Source: Powellomyces hirtus (Eukaryota; Chytridiomycota; Chytridiomycetes; Spizellomycetales; Powellomycetaceae). From it: 64,000 nucleotides of DNA. Position 1 is the stretch's first letter; each line of letters opens with the position of its first letter. The notes under the pieces were generated by a model that saw only the letters and a program-made list of their open reading frames with translations, did not search any database and was not told where the DNA came from. The position numbers and the translations under genes are program-made. The stretch spans positions 372,001-436,000 of the forward strand of contig JAHLKG010000023.1 in NCBI GenBank assembly GCA_025526995.1. Reading direction: 5' to 3'. Positions 1-11,164 of this stretch are shown piece by piece.

Positions 1-63
1 GTTGAACCGCATATATTCGCCACTGACACCCCCACATCAAAACAGAACTTCATCCTCACCACC

Positions 64-3000
64 ATGCCACCAAACCTACCACAACCCGCCCTCCCTCCCA
101 CACCCGGTTCCCAAGGCTCCCTCCACCCCTTAGAACCCGAACACCACTCCATCTTCTCCCGCTTCTACCACAAACTCTCCCACTACGTCGGCGTCCCTGC
201 GCACCCAGGCGATCCGGATGTGCACGCCACGCAACTCCCCAAACGCACAATTTATGTCAACATCCCCGTGCCCGAATCCGACTGCGATTTTACGGGCAAG
301 CCCATTGCAAAATGGCCGGATAATGTCATTCGCACGGCAAAGTACACCGTGCTGACGTTTGTACCGAGAAACTTGTTTGAGCAGTTTAGGCGGTTGGCAA
401 ATGTGTGAGTACCGTAATTAGAGTTGGAAGTACATTGGAGCCAGCGCAGTTGGTCTGGCACGGATGTAATGGCGGCGGGAGAGTGTTGGACTGATGTTTT
501 AGGGTGACGCCCGAGTGCGCATGATTGGGCGTTATCATCACTCTTGATGGACTGACCACGCTCGCTTCATGCATCTCCAGATACTTCCTCTTTACCGTCA
601 TCATGCAAGTCTTTCCCATGTTCGGTGTCGCCTCTCCCATTCTCGCCGCGATGCCACTCATCATCATCATGGGCATAACCGGCATCAAAGACGCCTTCGA
701 AGACTGGCGGCGGCACAAGACCGACAACATGGTCAACTACGCCAAAACGCTCACCCTCGCCAACTGGCAGAGTGTGCACCGCAGAGTCCGCCGGAAACGA
801 TGGTGGAGGCCACAACGCCTGGACAGATCGAGAATTGGACAGGGTGATTATGCGAGAAATATCGGGTCGCGAGCACAGTCGGCCGTCGAGGATGTGCCGG
901 CGAGTATTGTGGCCTCGCCTGCGGATAATAAGCTTCCACTCCCATATGCACGACAGCGAAGGCCACCAGTAGCAGCGTCAGGATGGTGTCCGCCCTTTCG
1001 ACAGAGAAACACGTCGCAGACCGTCACCCCTTATTTAGATTGCACCGAAACGGCGGGAACCAGCCAATTGCTGAAAGGATGGAACGTCAGTGCGTGGAAA
1101 GACGTCGGAGTTGGCGATTTTATCCTTCTCCGCTGCGACGACCGCGTCCCTGCCGACGTCCTCGTCGTGGCTACCGACGATGCCGCCAGCGCCTGTTTTG
1201 TGGAAACAAAGGGACTGGATGGAGAGACCAACCTCAAATGCTGCGAAGGGCTGAAGGAAACCGCCCATATTCGAACAGCAAGTGATTGCAAAGCCGCGCA
1301 ATTCGTCGTCAATGCCGAATCACCCACACTCAATTTGTACAGCTTCAGCGGGACCCTCACTATGCACAACAATATGAAACAGATCCGAGTCGACGACGTA
1401 AATGCACCCGACCCGCAAAAAACAGTCCCCATCAACATCCAAAACATCCTTCTCCGCGGCTCCACTCTCCGCAACACCGAGTGGGTGATTGCCTTCGTCC
1501 TCTTCACTGGCCGCGAAACCAAAGTCATCCTCAATGCTGGCCAAACGCCCTCCAAACGATCCTTGATTGAGAAACTCATGAACGCCCAGGTCGTCATGAA
1601 CTTTGTCATCCTCGTCATCATGTGCATCATCATCGCCATCTTCGACTCGCAGCTGTCCAAGGAATGGGCCGAGGAAGCCCCACCATGGATGTTTAATATC
1701 GACACCAACTTCACCAAAACGAGCGTGTACACCTTCTTTGCGTCCATGATCATGCTGCAGAACGTCGTGCCCATCTCTCTGTACATCACCATCGAGGGCG
1801 TCAAAACAATTCAGGTACGCGCGCCCCACTCCCAAACATCTCTCCCAACACAAAAGTATCCCATCGCAAAGTGAAACTTGCTTCTTTCCCTTGCAGGGGA
1901 TAGGCAAAAACGCTCCCTAACAAAACCTGAATGCACTTATGCCCTCCACCCCGCCTCTCCTCATTCCTATGTGTTCCCGTTTGTCTGCTTTTTGTAGGCA
2001 TACTTCATCTACAGCGATGTCAAGATGTACTACGAACCCACCGACGACGCCTGCGTGCCGAAATCATGGAACATCTCAGACGACCTTGGCCAAGTCGAGT
2101 TCATCTTCTCTGACAAGACGGGCACGCTGACTCAAAACAAAATGGAATTTCTCCGGTGCAGTATCGCGGGCGTCACGTATGGGGAAGGATACACGGACGT
2201 GACCGCCGATGAAGAAGGCATCGATACCAAGACGCGCGCTAAGCGAATGGACGAAATGAGTGGGGTAATGAAGAACGAGATGCGCAAAATATGGCCAAAC
2301 CCCTATGTTGTTGCCCCGGTCGGATTCGTCGACAAGGAGATCTGCAAACAGTATATCAACGATCCGGCCCAGCGTCGCGAGATCAATATGTTCTTCATCA
2401 TCCTTGCTGTATGTCATACCGTCGTCTCGCCCAAGGAGCTCATCGACAACACCGCGCATCCGATCACGTACAGTGCACAATCGCCCGACGAGCAGGCATT
2501 GGTGGCAGGCGCCAAAGATTTCGGAGTGATATTCACTGCCCGGGCCCAAGATATTGTCAGCATTCTCGTCCATGGTGTCCCGCGCTCCTACCGCGTTCTC
2601 AGCATTCTCGAATTCACATCCACTCGCAAACGCATGTCGGTCATCGTGCAGCTCGTGCAGGAACCACATACCGTCTACCTGTTCACCAAGGGTGCCGACA
2701 GTGTGCTGTATCCGCGCCTCGCTGACGGTCAGCAGGCCCTGCAGGACACAACGTTCCAACATCTGGAGAAATTTGCTAATGAGGGACTGCGAACACTGGT
2801 CCTCGCGTACCGCGTCCTCCCGACCGCTGAAGTCCGCCGCTGGTGCGAAATCTACCACAAGGCCGCATGCGCGCTCACTAACCGCGACACGGAACTCGAA
2901 GCCGCGGCCGAGCTCATCGAGGTCGATTTGACACTGGTCGGCGCCACCGCCATCGAAGATAAACTGCAGGACCAGGTCCCCGAATGCATCACGCTCCTAC

Positions 3001-5229
3001 GTTCCGCGGGCATCAAAATCTGGGTTCTCACGGGGGACAAGCTCGAAACCGCCCTCAACATCTCCTTCGCCGCCAACCTCCTGCATGCGTCACAAACGCT
3101 GCTGGTTCTCCGCGCTCACACACCCCTGACGATCGTGTCCCAACTCCGCGAAACGTATGCGCAGCTGCAAAACCCGACGAACGAGGTCGCGATGATCATT
3201 GATGGCGAGTCGCTTGGTCATGCACTGGGCACGGAAGAAGGCCAGAAGCTGTTACTGGAAGTGGGGACGCGCTGCGTCTGCGTCGTATGTTGCAGAGTCA
3301 GCCCGAAACAAAAGGCGCAGGTTGTAAGACTCGTGAAGCGCGGCAAAAATGTCATGTGCGCTGCGATTGGAGACGGCGCCAACGATGTAAGGTACGAGCT
3401 CCTGCGTATTGCAACGGTCACACTTGCCTATATGCTCACTATTAATGTCCAGCATGATCCAAGAAGCCAACATCGGAATCGGCATCTCAGGCCAAGAAGG
3501 TTTGCAAGCGGCCCTAGCCGCCGACTATGTTATCGCGCAGTTTAGATACCTTTCACGACTCGTGCTCGTGCACGGACGATGGAGTTACTATCGCACATCT
3601 GTAAGTTACCACAGCCCAGCCCATTGTACCGCGTCAAATCTCTCATTTCAGCTTCTCAGGCAACGATATTGAACTTCTTCTATAAGAACATGACGTGGGT
3701 GTTCACGCTTTTTTGGTACCAGATATATTGCGGGTATGTTCCTGCTTACGGACCGTGGTGAGGAGAGAAGGTGTGCTGACTTCTGGTATTGGGATCCTAC
3801 AGGTTCAGCGGCAAGATATTGTTTGATTATACGTATTTAATGTTCTTTAATCTGTTTTTCACTTCTCTGCCGGCCCTAATACTGGGTAAGCCGCATCATG
3901 CCGGATGAAATTCCGGGACCCGTGTCAGTATCTTATCGTTCCTCCCCTTTAGGAATATTCGACCAAGACGTGAACCCGCACTACGCGCTCTCGATCCCCC
4001 CTCTCTATTCGACGGGCCTGAAACGCGAACTCTTCACCACCAAACGTTTCCTCCTCTCCGTCTTCGACGCCCTGTATCAATCCGTCATCTGCTTTTTTGT
4101 GCCCTACTTGACCTCCCCACTCGATTGGGGCGCCGACCAGCTCGGTACGCTCGTCGCACTGTGCGTCATCGCCACTGTCAACCTCGGGGTGGGCCTGTCG
4201 ATCAAGAACTGGACATGGGTGGTGTGGGTGTCCATTGGTGCGAGTGTGGGCAGTTTTATCGTGTATGTGCCCCTGTATGCCGCATTTCCCGGTACTTCCG
4301 CCCAGGGGATGTTGCCGTCGACGTATGGAAATTTGGCGTTTTGGGCGGCGCTAATTTTGACGATTGTGATGGCGCTGGGACCGAGAGTCCTGTGGGCTGT
4401 GGAGAAAAGTGTGTCGAGACATCCGGGCGATCTGGAAATCATAAGGGAACGGCAGAAATACAATCTGGGTATACCGCCACGTATGATCAGGGTCGGGAAA
4501 ACAGAAGCGGATATTGTTCTGGTTGACGAGGCAATGGTCGGACGGCGGGCGTCACTCCGACAACTGGAACTCTTGCACTCCCAGCCCTCAACGCTATCAG
4601 AAAACCCAATATCGGTCTTGCCCCCCGTCACCGTCGAAGAACCTAGCGACGAGGAGGATTGGGATGAGGAGGACCTCCAACCATCTCCGCCTCCAGGTCA
4701 TTCCCGCCAACCTTCCCATCACCGCCAAGCCTCCACCGGCCGGTCTGACGTCTCCCAAGACCTTCCCACCTTCACCGACCTCGAATCGCAACACCAGCCA
4801 CCCGTCACTTCTCCCCGCCGACAACGCAAAATCCGATCCGCGCCCCCCGTACGTCTCACTGTCGTTACCCAACTTCAACAGCAGCAACTGCTCTCATACC
4901 AACTCCAATCAGGCCAACTCCCCGGCAGCGCGCTCCTCACCCCGTCCCGCCATATGCTGCACACCTCCATCCATTTCATGGACTCGGGCGCGGTCTCGGC
5001 CAACACGGGCTTTGCTTACGCGTCTGACGATCATCATTTTTCGACGAGTAAAATAACGTCCCCGTTCCCGAGTGGGTTGAATGTGAGTGATGAAAATAAT
5101 CATTACCCGGCCGATACTCCGGAGCCGTACCCGTTGCGCGAGGAGGAACTCAGGAAACGGGTTGCGAGCGATGCGTGTCTGTGGGAACGAGGGTCAAAGT
5201 CGCCAAAGGGGAGTGGAGGGCTGGCGTGA
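64..5229 (+). CDS. P4-type ATPase, phospholipid flippase (Dnf1/Dnf2-like)
   Basis: Membrane pump that moves phospholipids from the outer to the cytosolic leaflet, probably at the plasma membrane or Golgi. Seven exons join in frame: 64-404, 581-1814, 1998-3391, 3453-3600, 3660-3733, 3803-3885, 3953-5229, giving about 1516 aa. Visible landmarks, in order: the [14 protein letters not shown] entry to TM1, the P4 actuator motif LDGETNLK, the PISL of TM4 ([12 protein letters not shown]), the phosphorylation site DKTGTLT (Asp near residue 564), GDGAND in the hinge, and a C-terminal membrane domain followed by a Gln/Pro/Ser-rich tail. The run from VKTIQ through [11 protein letters not shown] closely resembles the Dnf1/Dnf2 class rather than Drs2 or Neo1. 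The linker at about 770-1080 bp is poorly conserved and could hide a small intron. The ATG at 64 has an ACCACC context and is the first in frame. Regulatory kinases and the Cdc50 partner are not in the window. Confidence 0.95.
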
Positions 5230-5588
5230 CACCATCCAAGGTGTTTCAATTCTTTTATTCCGACCAGCTCCTAAATATCACTCAAAAGCACCGATACGAG
5301 GTCTTCACTTATTCTGTTGGTTTCACAACAATGTACAATATATAATCCGTGTGATATTGTCTTACAACTCCAAAAAGTTCGGCGTGATGGGTGTGAAGCT
5401 CACATATGAGCTGTCCTTTCTTAGTATATGTGGAATCGCGGGGGTGTGTTCGAGTTCGGGAATTCGGGAGGTGGGAAGCGGGTTAAGTGATTGACGTCAA
5501 TGTTACAGAGAGATGATAAAAAGGGAGCGCACATTGCAGGTATTTGAGTCGCTGTAGCAACATAAGGCCATGAGAAAGTGTAAGGATA
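5230..5588. other. Convergent 3' intergenic region
   Basis: Space between the flippase stop and the F-box gene stop, which face each other. It should hold both 3' UTRs. I see no further gene. Confidence 0.6.
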
Positions 5589-6962
5589 TCAGAGTCCAAT
5601 GTAGAAGCAACCGACAGTGGGTTCATTGAATAAGCCGACAACGACGTTTCCAATTTTCTTGACGTCGACCTTCCCGTCTGGCACACAGGGGTCGGCTGGA
5701 GGGTTCCACCACGCGTTTGAGGGATGCGATTCATCGTCCGAACTCGCATCGAAATGGAAGCGCGAAGAAGACGATGATTTGTTGGCAATCGTAATTCGGG
5801 CCGAATGCTCTGTGCCCGGGATAATGAAAGCACCAGCGGAACTGTCTTCCCCGTCCTTGGCTTTCTCAAACATCAAACGGCACGAGCTATACAAGCCCTT
5901 CTCCGCCGCATCAACGGTCGTGATGACGCCAAAATAGGGACGGCCGGGTACAAACACGATCGGTTCCGTTTCATCCGTGCCCCAAAAGCTCTCCTCCATC
6001 ACCAACGCAAAGCAGCCACGGACCGCACGAGTGGAGCCCGGGTCGTACATTCCCAACATGACGCTCCCAAAGCATTCCGCCGTATACTTATTCGGCAACG
6101 CGACCGTGTCAGCCGGTCCACGAACCAGTTTATGTTCTCTAAACTCGACGCTCGTCGACCACCCTTCCTCGACTTTCACACACCCTTTCATTTTGGTGAC
6201 GGCGTCCCCGACGGATCGCCATCGACACACCCCGTCGATCCGGACACTGCTAGACCCGCGGGTGGTGGCCGCGTTCTTGATGACAAGTTCCATGGGGTAC
6301 GGCTCGAAATGGTTGGTGGCCCGATCGAGGGCGCACCCGACCCACCGCGTGCGACATACGCTGAGCCGCCAGTACATGTCGCACCACGTCTGCTCCTGAA
6401 TCCCTTCAAACATCATCCTATAGCTGTGTTGGCGGCGTTGGCTTTGCAGGCGGAAAAGTGTCAGGACCCGGTGCCGGTACAGCGACTCCATGTTGGTGGT
6501 GATGACCGTGTGCAGCGCGGAACTGGTTTGAGCAAGTCTTTGAAGCGAGGAGGGCGGCAAGTGCTGCAGCAACGTCAGGAGAAGATCGGTCGGTATTCGC
6601 TGAAATGGATTGTCATGCCCGGGAGCTAAACTCAAAGCGCTGCTGCCCCTCTGGCCCTGCTCGCCGGCACTGTACAGCGACGAAGACGACGATGTTGTTG
6701 CGGACAGTAGCGGTGGCGAGCCGTAGGATGAATCGCCCGAAAATGCAGCATCCTCCTTCGTGCCTCGGTACCTATCAATCTCCCGTGGTTTGGCTTTCAC
6801 GACTGTTGCGGTGTACGACGTGGGTCTTGGTGTGACTCGCCGTCGATTAACATCTAATTTGGTTGTTTTACTGCATATCAGATATTCTGCTATCTCAATT
6901 GCAGGACAACGGTTAATGTTCTCGCAGCTCTCACCGCTCATGTTTGACGTTGCGGTTCCCAT
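5589..6962 (-). CDS. F-box protein
   Basis: Single uninterrupted frame of 457 aa read on the minus strand from ATG 6962. An F-box lies at about residues 119-165: NPFQRIPTDLLLTLLQHLPP, followed by a hydrophobic pattern ending near LYRHRVLTLF. F-box proteins dock to Skp1 and deliver substrates to SCF ubiquitin ligases. The N-terminal 118 residues are Ser-rich and probably disordered. The remaining 290 residues are globular-looking, Trp- and Cys-containing and mostly beta in pattern, with segments such as WGTDETEPIVFVPGRPYFG. I do not recognise LRR, WD40 or Kelch repeats, so the substrate-binding domain is unassigned. A second in-frame ATG at residue 8 is an alternative start. Lack of introns is unusual among the neighbours. 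Confidence 0.8.
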   Translation of the reverse strand: MGTATSNMSGESCENINRCPAIEIAEYLICSKTTKLDVNRRRVTPRPTSYTATVVKAKPREIDRYRGTKEDAAFSGDSSYGSPPLLSATTSSSSSLYSAGEQGQRGSSALSLAPGHDNPFQRIPTDLLLTLLQHLPPSSLQRLAQTSSALHTVITTNMESLYRHRVLTLFRLQSQRRQHSYRMMFEGIQEQTWCDMYWRLSVCRTRWVGCALDRATNHFEPYPMELVIKNAATTRGSSSVRIDGVCRWRSVGDAVTKMKGCVKVEEGWSTSVEFREHKLVRGPADTVALPNKYTAECFGSVMLGMYDPGSTRAVRGCFALVMEESFWGTDETEPIVFVPGRPYFGVITTVDAAEKGLYSSCRLMFEKAKDGEDSSAGAFIIPGTEHSARITIANKSSSSSRFHFDASSDDESHPSNAWWNPPADPCVPDGKVDVKKIGNVVVGLFNEPTVGCFYIGL

Positions 6963-7765
6963 GTATGTTCAACTATGTATCCTTGTCGTTTTTGAGTCTT
7001 TGAGCTTAAGGGACTAAGAGCTATCAGGCAGACCGGAGGTTATGCACCAGACTCTTCAAGACGTTGACTTCCGTTGTGCCTTTCTCGCAGTTCGTTCTTT
7101 AGAATAGATATTCTTATAAGCTGGGATGTATGAATGTTCTGTGTGTTTCAAGTTACTGGTAGTAGTGGGTGTGGTAGTTGCTCAAGGTTGCGGGGGATAA
7201 AACCATTGCACACTGTGATTTCACACCTGTCGCAGTCGCGTGACTGCCGCGTGCGTTTTTGTTTGTTTTGAAATTGACGAAGACTTATCTAAGCCCAAGC
7301 CCCACGACGCGCTTCGTAAGCGACCGACTGAAGAGGTGAGAACACTCGGCATCCATAGATTAGTCCTCAACGGTAGTTCTAGTAGGTATTCCTGCGTAAC
7401 CCGTTTATTGATCAGCCGAGTGGAATTTTACGTTCCCTTCGCATGGCTTGTTTACTTTTATTTATCACTGCCAAAAAAAACATTCATCATCTGGGCTGGG
7501 TGACCTGCTGCATTAAGTTAAACAGAACACATCTTTCCTATATTTCACATCTTATGTCCGCATTGGAAAGGGGTGGCTGAATGTGCACAACGATAATGAT
7601 GTCAGAAGTCGGGAAGGGGTCATGCTGGAGCTCTCCGTGTGTTTTTCCATCGCGTCAGTGACGCGTCGCCGTGTGCGCAGCATTCTAGTTCTGCACACTA
7701 ACACAAAGAAAGAAAGCCATAAAGAGAAATCAGGTGAAGTCCTCCAGCGACCAGGCATAAAGAAA
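6963..7765. other. Divergent intergenic region (F-box gene / coiled-coil gene)
   Basis: About 0.8 kb between two divergently transcribed genes, so both promoters should lie here. It is AT-richer than the flanking coding DNA. I see no convincing ORF, RNA gene or clear TATA element. Confidence 0.5.
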
Positions 7766-10709
7766 ATGCCCCACAGTCCTGCAATCCCGGAGGGCTGGAT
7801 CCCGCAACACTATCCGCACAACCACCGTCACATCAACAAGAACTACCATAGCCGACGACCGGACGACCAACAGCCACTGGACAGGCAAGGGTGGGCTGAA
7901 GCGGCGGAGGCGGCCCAACACCTGGGCAAACGACCGGAGGGAAATCCCGTCATTGTGGACTTGGAAATTAGTTCGGTCGAAGTATGGAGGAGATACGAGG
8001 TTTTCGGGGATTTGGATCGGCGAGCTGTAAGCTTATTTTTGTTTATGACATTTTAGAATGACACATGGACGTCGCTCGGGACACCAAACTCTTCTAGTGC
8101 ACGGTAAAAAAAAGAAACCTCCCTCCACGCCTTCCTTACATCATCTAGCAGTTTCTCGTTGACTAACTAAATCACAGCCACACGGCAATTGTCACCACCA
8201 CCACCTACCCGCGGTCCACCGGCGGCGGTGGTACCGACCCCTTCCAGCGACTCGACGACCTTGCGGCCGAGAATGTGCGACTGCGCGCCGAATGCGGAGC
8301 GTTGCGGGGAACGCTGGAGGCCTCTATGTCGATGGAGGGGAGAGGGGATTCGGAAGGTAGGTAGGGTTTCGGAAGGCGTGGAAATGAGAAATGTGGACGG
8401 GCCCCGTGGTGAAGTGTTGTTGTGCTGACTTGGGTGGATCTTTTTGTGGATGGTCTTTAGCGTCAGCAGCTGCGTCGGCGGAAGTGATACGAATCTTGAC
8501 CCTCACCCGACCCAGAAAGTATTGGCCCGTCGGAACAAAACAGTCGGTATGTGGGCCATCTCGGAACCCATTTGTTCTTCACCCCCTACCCCATCTCATT
8601 CTTTATTTTTTTTGGGTTTTTTCAGGGCACCACAATAACAACCTCCACTCAAACGCCCGCCGCACCCCTCCAGACCACCCAGAGCACCCAATCACCACCC
8701 ATCGTACCGCCACCCCCACGACCCGAAACCGTAACTACAACAATTCAAACCACCGAGTCGGCTCTGCAGCTTGCTGATGAGAAGGACGGGGTCATTGTCG
8801 CGCAGGCGACGCGTGTGAGGGAGTTGAGTAAGGAGGTCGAGGACTTGAAGGTAAGGCGAAATAGAGACAGTTACCCATCCTCGGCCCTTCGCAAGCATTA
8901 ACATCCACTCTCTCCCCCCCCCCCCCCCCCCGTTCCGTCCACCAGACGCAACTCACCCACATATCCACCCGCCTGAGCAGCACCCTCACTTCCCACAGCA
9001 CCCACCTCGCGACCCTCACTTCCACACATACCACCCACCTCACGCGCCTCACCCGCGACCTCGAGCAGACACAGACCGCCCTACAACACAGCGAACAACG
9101 CGTCACAGCCTGTGAAGACGAAATCATCCATGTGCATGCGCGGCTGCAGGACCAGGTTGTGGCGAACAAAACATTGAAAAAGGAGATCGCCACACATGAG
9201 AAGGAAGCCAGGACCCAGAGAGAGCAGGTGGACTATCTCAAGGAATTGTTGGAGAAGGCCGTGGCGGTGACGAGACACACAGAGGCGATACCGAAACCGA
9301 TACCGACACCGGTAGCTGTTTGCAGTGTGGGCACGGATACGACGGATTTGGAGGTGGAGGAACGACCCGCCATGCATGAGGAGTGTGAGGAGAGGATTAA
9401 CTTGTTGGAAGAAGGCTTGAAAAGCATGGTATTTATAAAGAAGCAGAGCATGGTTGATGATAGCAAATAAGGAATGGGAACTGATAACGAGTGGTTATGT
9501 AGACGGATAATTTGGATCGTTCGGAAACGGCGCATAAAACAACCAAAATTGCGCTCACGACTACCCGCACAACCCTCACAGCGCTCAAAACCCAATTGCA
9601 AGAAACGGTACGCAAAAAAAAACTTCTTTCCTCTCCTGGGTCCCCCTGGGACCGCGCTAACTACCCTCCCCAACCAACTAATAAACTCCAACCGTTCCTC
9701 CCGCCCTCTCCTCATTTCTCATCTCCAGCAAACCTCTCTCAACACTCTAAGCTCCCAACACACGCACCTTACCTCCACGCATAAAACGCTTCAATCGCTG
9801 CACGCCTCTACCCGCACGCACATCACCGCCCTCCAACAGCGCCTCACCACGACGACATCCACGCACGCAGGCGAGCTGGCAGCGGTGCGGGAGGAGATGC
9901 GGAAGGCGAGCAGTGCGGAACTGAAACGCGTGACGAGGATGTGGGCCGCGAGAGTGGAGCGGGCAGAGATGTTGAGGGTGGTGGAGAGTGAGAAAGTAGA
10001 TATACAACAAGATGAGGGGCAGCAACAGCAGCAAAAACTTGGGGAGAAGGGGGGAGGGAAAGTAGCGAAACAACAACAACAGCAACAGCAACAGCAACCG
10101 CACACGAAGTTTCAGAGATTGGTGAATGTGCTGGAACGGGCAGTCGCGGCGTGGGTATGGAGTGCCTTGCATCGGGCACCCAGACCAACCCAAATCTCAC
10201 CCCAACCACGAAATCCTCAACAACAACAACAGAGGACACCCCCGCCCGCAATGATGCAAAAACTGGATCACATCTCCCGATCTGTAAGCAAAATAAGATA
10301 CACAGATACCACCCAAACCAAGCGCGGGGTGGGATGTATGTTAGTTAGTATGTCCCAAGGTTTGGAATATTAACTTTTCTACTCTCTCTCGTGTGTCTGT
10401 TAGATCCTCAATGTGGATTTCCAAACAATCATATCACCCCCACCCACCCCGCCCGCAGTAGGTGCTGCAGCCGTAGCAAGTCGGATTGCGGATGCGGATA
10501 CGTTTGCAGCCGTGCGGCGGATTCGAGATATGTGCGTACCCCAAAGGAAAACGGGTTTCGTTGCTGTTTACTTGTTCTTTTTGCATAACAGCTAATGCGC
10601 ATTTTATACTCTGGTTGTCCCTGTTTACAGATTGCTGAAACGCGACTTTGAGGACGACTTGGTGAAATACCTGGGCGATCTGTGGGTGCAGCTGACGCAC
10701 GACCTGTGA
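7766..10709 (+). CDS. Coiled-coil protein of unknown function, multi-exon
   Basis: Not recognised by family. Exons I can support: 7766-8026, 8178-8356, 8461-8546, 8626-8850, 8946-9428, 9503-9607, 9729-10283, 10404-10531, 10631-10709. From 8178 onward all junctions keep frame and end at a TGA after LWVQLTHDL. The protein is dominated by heptad-like helices: LDDLAAENVRLRAE, RVRELSKEVEDLK, EKEARTQREQVDYLKELLEKA, and Thr-rich repeats around 9503-9800. Near 10020-10110 and 10220 it has poly-Gln runs. A short conserved-looking C-terminal helix starts RRIRDILLKRDFEDDLV. Such architecture suggests a structural or tethering role (cytoskeleton, centriole or Golgi are possible), which is inference only. 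The first exon (ATG 7766) does not join exon 2 in phase: two bases are missing. The true 5' exon, an assembly indel, or a different start is therefore open. Confidence 0.65.
8914..8931. repeat. Poly(C) tract, 18 nt, in an intron
   Basis: Uninterrupted C run within the intron between exons 8626-8850 and 8946-9428 of the coiled-coil gene. It forms part of the pyrimidine tract before the CCAG acceptor. Confidence 0.95.
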
Positions 10710-11164
10710 TGCAGACAGAAGAACAATATGCGGGCGTGTCATGACGATAAGTTAGCGGTTCGGAGAATGACAGAAACTGACCTGTTTCCTCAAAGAATAT
10801 AATTAAAATGCGCGGATTCCGCATTGATGAGAATAACCTCGCGTCCGCACTTGGCAGATGCAATAACAATGCAACCACGTTCGTGCGAGGTGTGACCACA
10901 AACCCGAAGAGTGGGTTTGTTTTGGTAGATTTCACTTCATTCACCGGGGGTCAAGCAGAGGCAAACGCACGCAGAGTTTGGATTTGATTTGAGACTATAC
11001 CCTAGGTACATACACAAAAGAAGAAAATAACAGAAAAAAATGGGATTGGCGTGAAGGATTTCAGTCATCCTACTAGTCTGAATCCCCAGGGGACAAAACT
11101 ACAAGCGGGGGTCCCGAGGGGATGAGAGAGACTCCATCCCCATCAAGAATTTGTTTGTTAACGT
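10710..11164. other. Convergent 3' intergenic region
   Basis: Holds the 3' ends of the coiled-coil gene and the SmgGDS-like gene, which face each other. An AATTAAAA-like A-rich stretch near 10799 could serve polyadenylation. I see no other feature. Confidence 0.5.

Noticed and set aside
5805..6629. 274-codon plus-strand frame opposite the F-box gene
   Set aside because: It overlaps the F-box frame on the other strand, lacks any motif, and is Arg/His/Pro-rich as expected for an antisense shadow.
7766..7900. WW domain at the start of the coiled-coil gene (PEGW...)
   Set aside because: Only the first Trp and a loose pattern match. The second Trp and the Tyr/Phe pair are missing.
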